64,000 nt of DNA, taken from assembly GCA_040397785.1 (NCBI GenBank), contig JBBAVI010000013.1, positions 1 to 64,000 of the forward strand. Reading direction: 5' to 3'. Source of the DNA: M3007 sp040397785. Lineage in GTDB: Bacteria; Bacteroidota; Bacteroidia; Chitinophagales; Saprospiraceae. Positions 26,444-34,515 of the stretch are shown piece after piece. Under the pieces are notes generated by a model. It saw only the letters and a list, made by a program, of their open reading frames with translations, had not been told where the DNA came from and made no database searches. Position 1 is the first letter of the stretch; each line of letters starts with the position of its first letter. The position numbers were made by a program, and so were the translations under genes.

Positions 26444-28858
26444 CTACCGCAAACGCAACCACCGAGCCCGCAAATTCCCCGATACAATCCCGAACAACAC
26501 AATCGAAACCGAACTAACCGGCATCAAAATCGCGGCAATTAAAGGCGAAAGATGCCCCGTCACAGCATAACTCAACCCAAACAGGTTGTACGCCAGCGCG
26601 ATCACATACGACTGTTTTACAATGCGCACGCCCGACTCCGCCAAACGCACAAACTGCGGGATTTTATCAAATTCATCGGCATGCACAATGCCATCGCAGG
26701 CTGGGGTAAAGTTGTTGGTATCTTCTGCCAACACGATGCCCACATTGCTTTGTTGCAACGCGCCTGCGTCGTTCAGGCCATCGCCGATCATGAGAACTTC
26801 CTGACCGTTGTCTTGTAAGTTTTTTACAAAATTCAGTTTGTCCTGCGGCGTGCGATTGAATTGCATGTGCGCAGCATCCGGGAAATATGGGGCTAATTGT
26901 GCCGCCTCCTGGTTTTGGTCGCCCGAAAGCAGCCAAACCGAGCGTTTTTTCCGGAAAAATGCTAATACCTGGCTCAATCCGGCGCGGTACCGGCTTTTTA
27001 CCTCAAAATAACCTTTCACGACCCCGTCTACCGCGTAATAGACGCCCTGACCACCGCCATGTTGACCAACAAATTCGGCAGAACCGATTTTAATTTGTCG
27101 CCCCTGAAGCATCCCCTGAATACCCCGGCCGGGCAATTCCTCAAAATGATCGGGAGGAAGGGTTGGCAACGCTGGCAGGGAAGTGTACAAGCGCCGACTC
27201 AATGGATGCGCCGAGTGTTTAGTCAAACTCTTAATGGCGGCTTGATCCGAAAAACTCAAAGCCGCACCTTTGAACTGGTAAGATTGCTGCGCCACCTGGG
27301 TAATAGTGCCTGTTTTATCAAAAATAACGGCCTGCGTGGCAGCGAGGGCTTCAATGACCGCGCTGTTTTTGACGTAAAACTGGTTGCGGCCCAGGATGCG
27401 CAAAATATTGCCCATCGTAAAGGAAATGGAAAAAATGATGGTGCAGGGGCAAGCCACAATCATCACCGCAGTAAAAGCATTGATGGCAGTGGCCATGCTG
27501 GTGGGGGCCCAGTACAAAAATCCGCCCAAGCCAGAAGCCAGAATAAGAATGGAGAAAATCTGTCCTGCCCGATCGGCAAGGCGGCTGATTTTGCCTTTTT
27601 CGGCCTGTTTAAAGGCCTGATCATTCCAAAGGCGCGTCAGGTAACTCTGGGCTACGCGTTTGGTGAGGGAAATTTCGATGCTTTCGGCCGTTTGTTTGCC
27701 ACCCGCAAAAATGCGTTCGCCAGCATGTACGAGTACCGGATCCGATTCGCCGGTCACGAAACTGTAGTCAATTTTAGCGGAACCTTTAATCAGCAAGCCA
27801 TCGGCCGGGATGATTTCCTGGCTGCGCACCACGATGATATCACCAGGCACCAGGCGATTGACGGGGGTAGAGGTTTCCTCGGTGCCATTTTTCAGCATGG
27901 CGGCCACGGGGAAGTAGGACTTATAATCGCGTTCAAAAGAAAGCGTATTCCAGGTTTTTTGCTGAAACCATTTCCCGACGAGTAGCAAAAAGATCAATCC
28001 GCCAAAGGAATCGAGGTAACCCGCGCCGGTTTGGGTCAAAATTTCATAGGCGCTGCGGAAATACAGGGATAAAATGGCCAAAGAAAGCGGAATATCCACA
28101 TTCAAATTGCCATTGCGCAGGCCATTCCAGGCAGAAACCAAATAATCGCGCGCACTATACACCAGTACGGGTGTAGCGATAAGCAGGCTTAAATAACCAA
28201 AAACACGGGCAAACCAGGCATCTTCCACCCGATCCATGCCCAAATACTCCGGAAAACTGAACAACATGATGTTTCCCACTGCAAAACCCGCGATGGCAAT
28301 TTGGCTGGCCAATTTTTTTGAAAGCGCTTTGGGGCGGGCATGATCTACATCAGCCAGGTTAATATCGGGCGCATAGCCGATGGAGGCCAACAGGGCCGCG
28401 ATTTTGCGCAAAGATGTTACGGCAGGATCGAACTGAATCAGCGCTGTTTTTTTCAGGAAATTGACGCGGGTATGAAACACCCCTTCATCAAGTTTATACA
28501 GGTGCTCGAGCAGCCACAGACAGGAGACGCAGTGCATTTGGGGCAGGTAAAAAGTGACCTGCGCGGTACGTCCGTCGTTGTATTCGAGGAGTTTTTCTTG
28601 TACTTCGGCATCATCGAGGTAGGCAAAAGCCCGGGCGTCGCGGCGGTTTTTCAGGCTCTGGCCTGGTTTTTCATCCAGGCGGTAGTATTGGCATAAATTA
28701 TTGGTATTCAGTATTTCATACACCATTTTACACCCTTCGCAGCAAAAGAATTTGTCGTCGGTGTACAAGCGTTCATCCGGACAGGGTTCCTGGCAGTGAA
28801 AACAAGTTTGTTGGGTAAGCGGCGGATTGGGGGCGTGTACTTGTGTAAATGTGTCCAT
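26444..28858 (-). CDS. ccoI: Copper-type heavy-metal P-ATPase, CcoI/FixI-like
   Basis: This 804-residue P1B ATPase exports Cu+ for, by analogy with CcoI/FixI, assembly of cbb3-type cytochrome oxidase. The N-terminal Cys cluster (C19, C22, C26, C39, C40, C43) is the metal-binding domain typical of this subgroup in Bacteroidota. It is followed by a heavy-metal-associated domain with CVSC (110-113), TGES (369-372), the CPC membrane motif (470-472), DKTGT (514-518) and GDGLNDAG. Eight membrane helices are expected. The usual neighbours ccoS and ccoN are not in the window on either side, since SRPBCC and lpdA genes lie upstream on the same strand. The 3' end abuts the palindromic repeat block. Confidence 0.88.
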   Translation of the reverse strand: MDTFTQVHAPNPPLTQQTCFHCQEPCPDERLYTDDKFFCCEGCKMVYEILNTNNLCQYYRLDEKPGQSLKNRRDARAFAYLDDAEVQEKLLEYNDGRTAQVTFYLPQMHCVSCLWLLEHLYKLDEGVFHTRVNFLKKTALIQFDPAVTSLRKIAALLASIGYAPDINLADVDHARPKALSKKLASQIAIAGFAVGNIMLFSFPEYLGMDRVEDAWFARVFGYLSLLIATPVLVYSARDYLVSAWNGLRNGNLNVDIPLSLAILSLYFRSAYEILTQTGAGYLDSFGGLIFLLLVGKWFQQKTWNTLSFERDYKSYFPVAAMLKNGTEETSTPVNRLVPGDIIVVRSQEIIPADGLLIKGSAKIDYSFVTGESDPVLVHAGERIFAGGKQTAESIEISLTKRVAQSYLTRLWNDQAFKQAEKGKISRLADRAGQIFSILILASGLGGFLYWAPTSMATAINAFTAVMIVACPCTIIFSISFTMGNILRILGRNQFYVKNSAVIEALAATQAVIFDKTGTITQVAQQSYQFKGAALSFSDQAAIKSLTKHSAHPLSRRLYTSLPALPTLPPDHFEELPGRGIQGMLQGRQIKIGSAEFVGQHGGGQGVYYAVDGVVKGYFEVKSRYRAGLSQVLAFFRKKRSVWLLSGDQNQEAAQLAPYFPDAAHMQFNRTPQDKLNFVKNLQDNGQEVLMIGDGLNDAGALQQSNVGIVLAEDTNNFTPACDGIVHADEFDKIPQFVRLAESGVRIVKQSYVIALAYNLFGLSYAVTGHLSPLIAAILMPVSSVSIVLFGIVSGNLRARWLRLR

Positions 28859-28862
28859 AATA

Positions 28863-28885
28863 CCTGAATATTTCAGGCAAAACTA
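28863..28885 (-). promoter_or_regulatory. Promoter with palindrome upstream of the copper ATPase
   Basis: On the minus strand TAGTTTTG (28878-28885) matches TAnnTTTG, with a TTG 16 nt further upstream. Between this box and the ATG lies CCTGAATATTTCAGG (28863-28877), a 6-bp inverted repeat placed where a repressor or a 5'-UTR structure could act. Confidence 0.45.
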
Positions 28886-28951
28886 TCACAGCGGGCTATG
28901 CCAATTTGTGACGGGCGTCATGGGTACCGCTGATTATGGTCAAACCACCCA

Positions 28952-29506
28952 TTATTGGGCTGGGTTGGCTTGCAGGTCTTCCGCGACGGCGCCCAATTCT
29001 TTCAGGCCGTTTTTATAATAATCCGTTAAAATACCTTGTACGCCAAAGCCGAGGAGCAGGCCGCGTACCCAAAAAGGTTCGTCTTTTACCAGCAATTCCC
29101 AGTTTACCGTGGTTTGGGTGCTGTCGCCCGAAAAACGCCATTCACTGTTGGCTTGAACGGTTTGTGTTTCTGAAAAATGCACCTCCGTTTTGATATAGGC
29201 GTTGGGGCGCAGCTCAATTATTTCCTGATGCCCGTTGCCTTCCCGACGGCTGGTCCAATGCACTTGATGCCCAACTACGCCCGGTGTGCCTTGGGGCACA
29301 TACGTCATGGTAGAATCGTTGTGTTTCCAAGGGCTCCAGTCTGACCATTTTCCGAAATCGGCCACCAGCGGAAAAACGGTTGTTACCGGCGCTTTAATCG
29401 TTTGGGTTGCTGTTATATGCATTTGAGCCGGGCCCAAAAAGCACAACAAGAGGTACAGCATCGACAGGCCGATGAAAATGTAGAGGGTAATGCGGATCGT
29501 TTTCAT
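28952..29506 (-). CDS. SRPBCC-family (START-like) membrane-anchored protein
   Basis: The start is the ATG at 29506 (MKTIRITLYIFIGLSMLYLL), which begins with a membrane anchor. The 184-residue protein then has a START/polyketide-cyclase-like fold of the SRPBCC superfamily: ATQTIKAPVTTVFPLVADF, the WSDWSPW turn, and a final long helix (LTDYYKNGLKELGAVAEDL). These proteins bind hydrophobic ligands; no ligand or partner is known here. It starts 68 bp after the lpdA stop, so it may be cotranscribed with lpdA. Confidence 0.82.
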   Translation of the reverse strand: MKTIRITLYIFIGLSMLYLLLCFLGPAQMHITATQTIKAPVTTVFPLVADFGKWSDWSPWKHNDSTMTYVPQGTPGVVGHQVHWTSRREGNGHQEIIELRPNAYIKTEVHFSETQTVQANSEWRFSGDSTQTTVNWELLVKDEPFWVRGLLLGFGVQGILTDYYKNGLKELGAVAEDLQANPAQ

Positions 29507-29574
29507 AAAGTTTTCAGGCTGGTGGGTACTTGGGACCAATTAAGTAAGGTTCCAAATGCCCACCAGGCTGTATT

Positions 29575-30981
29575 TTACAAGTGAAGTGGGCGATTGGCAG
29601 TTGCTGCCAATGCCGCTTCCTTAAAGGCTTCGGTGTAGGTAGGATGCGCATGTGACATCCGCGCAGCATCTTCAGCAGAAGCACGGAATTCCATCAAAGC
29701 GACGCCTTCTGCAATCATATCAGCAGCGCGGGCACCTACGATGTGTACGCCCAGAATTTCGTCGGTTTCCTTGTGGGCCAATACTTTCACCATGCCTTCG
29801 AGGTCCATGCTCGCACGCGCGCGGCCGAGGGCGCGGAACGGGAATTTGCCTGGTTTGTACGGAATGCCCATTTCTTTCAATTGCTCTTCGGTATAACCCA
29901 CCGCCGCTACTTCTGGCCAGGTGTACACCACACCCGGAATCAGGTTGTATTGGATATGTGGTTTTTGGCCCGCCATTACTTCTGCAACAAAAACGCCTTC
30001 TTCTTCGGCTTTGTGGGCCAACATCGCACCTTTGATGACGTCGCCGATGGCATAAATGCCTGGAACAGTTGTTTCGAGGTGCTCATTTACTGCAATACGG
30101 CCTTTTTCATCGACCGCGATGCCCACTTTATCCAGGCCCAAATTGTCGGTGTAAGGCTTGCGACCCATGGCAATCAGACAATAATCGACTTCCCAGTTGA
30201 GGGTTTTGGAAGCATCTTCGCGGCTTTGGGCCATTACTTTCACCTTTGTTTTGGAAGGTGTCACCTCGGTCACCGCGTGGCGCAGGTGAAACTGCATGCC
30301 AATCGCTTTCAGGGATTTCATCAATTCGCGGCTGCAATCGCTGTCCATACCGGCAATGATGCGGTCCATATATTCCACCACATGCACTTCGGTACCCAGG
30401 CGCGCGTACACGCTACCCAGTTCTAGGCCGATTACGCCACCGCCGATGATGAGCATGCTACCGGGCACTTTTTCGATGTTGAGCGCTTCAGTGCTGGTAA
30501 TAACGCGTTTTTTATCGTAGTTAAAATTGGCCGGGACAATGGGTTTAGAGCCCGTCGCAATAATGGTGCGCTCCGTTTCCACCGTCGTTGTGCCGCCTTC
30601 TTTAGTTTGTACCTGAATGGTATTTTTATCGATAAAACTGCCATGCCCGTGGTACACGTCAATTTTATTCTTTTTCATCAAAAAATCGACGCCTTTGTTG
30701 TTTTCCAGCACCACTTCGTTCTTCCGCTTGAGCATTTGCGGCATATTCACCTTCAGGTCTTTCAAATCGATGCCGTGGATGGTGAATTTATCGTGGGCAT
30801 TGTGGTAATGCTCCGACGAGTCGAGTAATGCTTTGGACGGGATACATCCAACATTAAGGCAGGTGCCCCCGAGCACATTGTAGCGTTCGATGATGGCCGT
30901 TTTAAAGCCCAATTGAGCGCAACGAATGGCGGCTACATATCCTCCAGGACCGGAGCCAATGACGGTAACGTCGTATTTCAT
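29575..30981 (-). CDS. lpdA: Dihydrolipoyl dehydrogenase
   Basis: The E3 component of 2-oxoacid dehydrogenase complexes reoxidises dihydrolipoamide with NAD+. The 468-residue length is standard. Seen are the FAD-binding GSGPGGYVAAIRCAQLG, the redox-active disulfide GGTCLNVGCIPSK (Cys 41/46 region), the NAD-binding GGGVIGLELGSVYARLG, AIGDVIKGAMLAHKAEEEG, and the dimerisation-domain HAHPTYTEAFKEA with the catalytic His-Glu pair. The start MKYDVTVIGSGPGG is canonical. E1 and E2 genes are not adjacent. Confidence 0.97.
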   Translation of the reverse strand: MKYDVTVIGSGPGGYVAAIRCAQLGFKTAIIERYNVLGGTCLNVGCIPSKALLDSSEHYHNAHDKFTIHGIDLKDLKVNMPQMLKRKNEVVLENNKGVDFLMKKNKIDVYHGHGSFIDKNTIQVQTKEGGTTTVETERTIIATGSKPIVPANFNYDKKRVITSTEALNIEKVPGSMLIIGGGVIGLELGSVYARLGTEVHVVEYMDRIIAGMDSDCSRELMKSLKAIGMQFHLRHAVTEVTPSKTKVKVMAQSREDASKTLNWEVDYCLIAMGRKPYTDNLGLDKVGIAVDEKGRIAVNEHLETTVPGIYAIGDVIKGAMLAHKAEEEGVFVAEVMAGQKPHIQYNLIPGVVYTWPEVAAVGYTEEQLKEMGIPYKPGKFPFRALGRARASMDLEGMVKVLAHKETDEILGVHIVGARAADMIAEGVALMEFRASAEDAARMSHAHPTYTEAFKEAALAATANRPLHL

Positions 30982-31073
30982 GATGATTTAGAATTGATAT
31001 GCTATTGCAGTTTTGTGTTATCGTAAAGGTCTAAAAAAGAACAAAAGCACCACGCATTAGTTGAGACTTGTTG

Positions 31074-32843
31074 TTAATCTTCTTTTTTTGGTCCCCGACT
31101 TTTCGATTTCCAACGATCCCGTCCGCGGCCGCCGGTGCGTGGTGGCGCATTGCCATCCCCCGTTTTAGGCGGTTGGTCCGTTTTCGGATTTTGATCGGCC
31201 CGGGGCGGCTGTTCGGCCCTTGGTTTTTGCTCGGGACGCGGTGGCTGTTCGGGTCTTGGTTTTTGCTCGGGACGAGGCGGCTGTTCTGGTCTTGGTCTTT
31301 GTTCAGGCCGCGGAGTTTGCTCCGATCGTGGTTTTTGTTCCGGGCGTGGTGGGCGTTCAGGACGTTCCGGCCGCGGCGGACGTGGTTGTTGCGGTTGTTG
31401 CGGACGTTGTTCGTTCTGTTCGCTGCCGCCCTCATTTTTTGGTTGGGGCCGGGGTTGTTCTGGCCTGCGATTTCCGGGTTGGTTGGGTCTATTTGCGGGT
31501 TTTGGGCCGTCATTTTGTGGGCGTGGGCCTTCGGGGCGGCCTTCAGGTCGGCCTTGTGGGCGTTGCTGGCTGCTGCGTTGGTCGCGGCGCTGATCGGGCC
31601 TTCCGGGCGCTCGTTTGTCGGGTGCGGCTTTTGCACTTTCTTCTTTGGCCACTTTTTCAACAGCGGCAGCAGCAGACTGAGAGCGGTCGCGGGTTTTGCT
31701 TTTCTTTTTCTTCTTTTTCTTGCGTTTCTCGAGCGGCAATTCAAGCACGTCGTTTACGCTGTCGTAATCTGGTTCTTCTTCTTCCGGTTCCTCGTCTTTT
31801 GGTGGTGTTTTGGATAAAATATCTTCCAAACTTACAGGTAATTCGCCTTTTTTGATCAAATCAAGGGCGTCCCACACCTGATCCACGTGCAGCGGGAAGA
31901 ATTTTCCCCGGTTTTCGGCATAGGTATAAAACATGAGGCGTTTGAACACATCTGTTTTTACCAAAATGGCCATCCCGGCGGAGGTTTTCATCCGTTCGGC
32001 GCGGTCCGGAAAGTCTTCCAGCGCGTCGATGTAGGTATCGAGTTCGTAGTTGAGGCAGCATTTGAGGCGGCCGCACATGCCCGACAATTTGGTTTGGTTG
32101 ATGGCCAGGTTCTGGAAACGGGCAGCCGCAGTATTGACGCTTTTGAATTCGGTCAGCCAGGTAGAGCAGCACAATTCGCGGCCGCAATTGCCCAATCCGC
32201 CGATGCGGGCCGATTCCTGGCGGGCACCAATTTGCCGCATTTCAATTTTCACCTTGAATTCGCGGGCGTATTCGCGGATGAGTTCGCGAAAATCGACGCG
32301 ACCATCAGCCGTGTAGTAAAACGTGCATTTGCGGCCATCGCCCTGAAACTCCACATCACCGACCTTCATATCAAGGTCGAGTGCGCGTGAAATTGCGCGG
32401 GCTTGCACCATCACGGCTTTTTCCTGGTTGCGCACTTCCACGAGACGTTCGAGGTCGCGTTCATGGGCTTTTCTGACAACCGTTTGCAGGCGGGCATCGG
32501 GGCGTACGCGTTTGCGTTTCATTTGCAGGCGCACCAATTCGCCGGAAAGCGAAATTTTACCCACATCATAGCCGCCAGTGGCCGATTCGACAATCACCCA
32601 ATCGCCGGTAGTAGCGCGGGTAAAGGGCGGATTTTTGAAAAATTCCTTGCGGGAGCCATTTTTAAAGCTGACTTCCACGTTTTCATAGGGATTCGGGTCG
32701 CGGATACCGAGTGCGGTAATCCAATCGTATGTATTATGCCGGTTACAGCCACCCGAGGCGCAACCGCCGTTGCTTTTACAGCCACTTACGGCGCCAGGTG
32801 TTGAATCTTTACCGGTTGAACAAGAACAACCTACACAAGCCAT
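31074..32843 (-). CDS. ricT: PSP1-domain protein, RicT-like, with long basic-proline tail
   Basis: This is the RicT/YaaT-type PSP1 protein, a member of a regulatory Fe-S complex in Bacillus. The 589-residue product starts with a Cys-rich stretch (CVGCSC, GGCASGGC). The PSP1 domain covers about residues 60-200 (TYDWITALGI...; CTFYYTADGRVDFREL) and carries the two conserved Cys clusters GNCGRELCC (220-226) and GMCGRLKCC (257-263). From ~370 the protein is low-complexity: a poly-Lys block, then Arg/Pro/Glu/Gln repeats of the type PRPEQ(P/K)P up to residue ~570. It is followed by lpdA and preceded 43 bp upstream by holB, a conserved Bacteroidota pairing. The tail probably binds nucleic acid or acidic partners (inference). 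Confidence 0.9.
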   Translation of the reverse strand: MACVGCSCSTGKDSTPGAVSGCKSNGGCASGGCNRHNTYDWITALGIRDPNPYENVEVSFKNGSRKEFFKNPPFTRATTGDWVIVESATGGYDVGKISLSGELVRLQMKRKRVRPDARLQTVVRKAHERDLERLVEVRNQEKAVMVQARAISRALDLDMKVGDVEFQGDGRKCTFYYTADGRVDFRELIREYAREFKVKIEMRQIGARQESARIGGLGNCGRELCCSTWLTEFKSVNTAAARFQNLAINQTKLSGMCGRLKCCLNYELDTYIDALEDFPDRAERMKTSAGMAILVKTDVFKRLMFYTYAENRGKFFPLHVDQVWDALDLIKKGELPVSLEDILSKTPPKDEEPEEEEPDYDSVNDVLELPLEKRKKKKKKKSKTRDRSQSAAAAVEKVAKEESAKAAPDKRAPGRPDQRRDQRSSQQRPQGRPEGRPEGPRPQNDGPKPANRPNQPGNRRPEQPRPQPKNEGGSEQNEQRPQQPQQPRPPRPERPERPPRPEQKPRSEQTPRPEQRPRPEQPPRPEQKPRPEQPPRPEQKPRAEQPPRADQNPKTDQPPKTGDGNAPPRTGGRGRDRWKSKSRGPKKED

Positions 32844-32886
32844 ATATTTAGGTTTGTCGTTTTATAAATATGAATAGAAAGCGTGC

Positions 32887-33993
32887 TCATGCGCTTTTCA
32901 TGATCTGGTGCAATTGAATAGAGGTATCCAAAAACAGGATTTTCGGATTGGCATTGCGCTCTATGTAGTACACATTGTCGTTAAAAAGGGCGGTCACGCT
33001 GATGATTTTCTCAAAATTGAGCACTTTCGACATGTTTTGTGCGGTAATTAACTCCTGGGGGCGCAGGCGCAGGGTGTCCGCGCCGGTGAGTCCAAAAGCC
33101 ATGAGTTCGCGCAAAAAATGCAGTCCATACTGTAGAAACTGTTTCTGGTTTTCGCGGCCGAGTTTAGCAAAATTGTCGGTCCATTTTACAAGTTCCGGAC
33201 CATTTCCTTTCCAGCATTTACGCAGCCAGTCGAGCAAGAGGGTCGCATCGTCATTATCGGGATTTTCGGCAATGGTGCGGGCCAGGTGGTAATCGCCCCC
33301 TGCCAAAAATGCGATTTGCCGGGCACGTTCGGGTGCCGTATCCATTTGTACTACTAAAGCATTGGCCACCTCATCGTCCGAAAGCGTATCGGTTTTGATG
33401 AGTTGGCACCGGGAAAGGATGGTATTGAGTATCTGGTCCTGATTTTCGGCGACCAACAGGAAAATCGTTTGTTCCGGCGGTTCTTCGATGAGTTTTAGGA
33501 GTCGGTTGCCTTCTTTGCCCAGGTATTCGGGCAGCCACATCAGCAGGATTTTATACCGGCCCTCGAAGGCTTTGAGGCTTAGTTTTTTCAGAATGGCGTT
33601 ACATTCGTCTTTGTTGATATTGCCCTGTTTGTTTTCGGCGCCGAGGCGTTGCAACCAGGTATTGGCATCAAAATAAGGGCTTTCCTTCAGTGCGGTACGC
33701 CATTGTTTCAAAAAATCGGTGCTCACTGCATTGGCGCCGATGCTGGGAAACGAAAAATGGATATCCGGATGGGTAAAATGGGCGGCTTTCCGACATGCAT
33801 TGCACACGCCGCAGGAATCGAATTCGCCCGGTTGTTCGCATTGTAAAAGTTGCGCAAAAGCAGTTGCCAAAGCCAAACTACCGCCGCCGGTTGCGCCCAA
33901 AAACAACAACGCATGCGGAACCCGCTCGCTGTGTCGCAGCTGCAAAAGAAAACCCTTGGTGCGGGCTTGACCAATTACATCGGATAATTGCAT
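32887..33993 (-). CDS. holB: DNA polymerase III subunit delta'-like ATPase
   Basis: This is a clamp-loader subunit (delta') of the replicative polymerase, or its DnaX-related homologue. The start is the ATG at 33993 (MQLSDVIGQARTKGFLLQLR); the frame upstream is not protein-like. The 368-residue protein shows the sliding-clamp-loader fold. It has VPHALLFLGATGGGSLALA (a degenerate Walker A, as expected for delta'), the zinc-binding cluster CGVCNACRKAAH, LLKLIEEPPEQTIFLL, and the SRC motif (TILSRCQLI). It is expected to pair with DnaX and HolA in loading the beta clamp. It forms an operon with the ricT-like gene. Confidence 0.92.
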   Translation of the reverse strand: MQLSDVIGQARTKGFLLQLRHSERVPHALLFLGATGGGSLALATAFAQLLQCEQPGEFDSCGVCNACRKAAHFTHPDIHFSFPSIGANAVSTDFLKQWRTALKESPYFDANTWLQRLGAENKQGNINKDECNAILKKLSLKAFEGRYKILLMWLPEYLGKEGNRLLKLIEEPPEQTIFLLVAENQDQILNTILSRCQLIKTDTLSDDEVANALVVQMDTAPERARQIAFLAGGDYHLARTIAENPDNDDATLLLDWLRKCWKGNGPELVKWTDNFAKLGRENQKQFLQYGLHFLRELMAFGLTGADTLRLRPQELITAQNMSKVLNFEKIISVTALFNDNVYYIERNANPKILFLDTSIQLHQIMKSA

Positions 33994-34515
33994 AACGCAA
34001 GGTTTTAGATGCGCCCAACGGGGAGGTTGCAGGAAATGCAAGAAAAGGCAAGCGCAATGGCAGGAGCGTTGTAAATACGCTGTTATGCAGGATCTTTTTT
34101 TGATCAATGCAGGAAAAGGGGTTAAACTTTCCCTATTTCTCCCGTTTTTTAAAGCGCCGGTGCAAAAGGCTTTGTTGTGCGCTGACCGCCAACCTGCTTA
34201 TATATTCCTGGAGTTGTACTTATTTTGCTTGTAGGCTGGATAGAAAAACAGCCATACGGTATTCATCAAAAAGAAATCCTTACATCCGTTCATTACGGCG
34301 CCACTGCTGCAAATCGTCGCTCAATACCTGTCCGTTCAACAAATGAATTGTGCAAAGGTAAATAAATGTGATTAAAGTAGGTAGGTTTAAAATGTACGCA
34401 AAATTATGGGTGGTGCATGTTGAATCGAGCGAAAATCCGAATAAAAATCCGCCGATCCGTTTATAATCCAAACGAATGGCTATTTTCGCCCAATCCTTTC
34501 GTTTTTACTTTTAAT
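33994..34515. other. Intergenic region between holB and the ThuA-fusion gene
   Basis: This is divergent intergenic DNA of about 520 bp. On the minus strand TACCTTTG (34353-34360) is a perfect -7 box and could start a holB transcript with a ~350-nt leader. No stable hairpin or RNA family is recognised. The minus frame 34139-34345 contains protein-like stretches but two in-frame stops, which is not more than chance. Confidence 0.35.

Noticed and set aside
31068..31817. Plus-strand 249-codon ORF opposite the ricT tail
   Set aside because: It mirrors the low-complexity Arg/Pro repeat and gives an Arg/Trp/Phe-rich translation without domain character.
34139..34345. Possible small pseudogene on the minus strand upstream of holB
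   Set aside because: The frame has protein-like pieces but two in-frame stops in 69 codons, which is no better than chance, and there is no recognisable homology.
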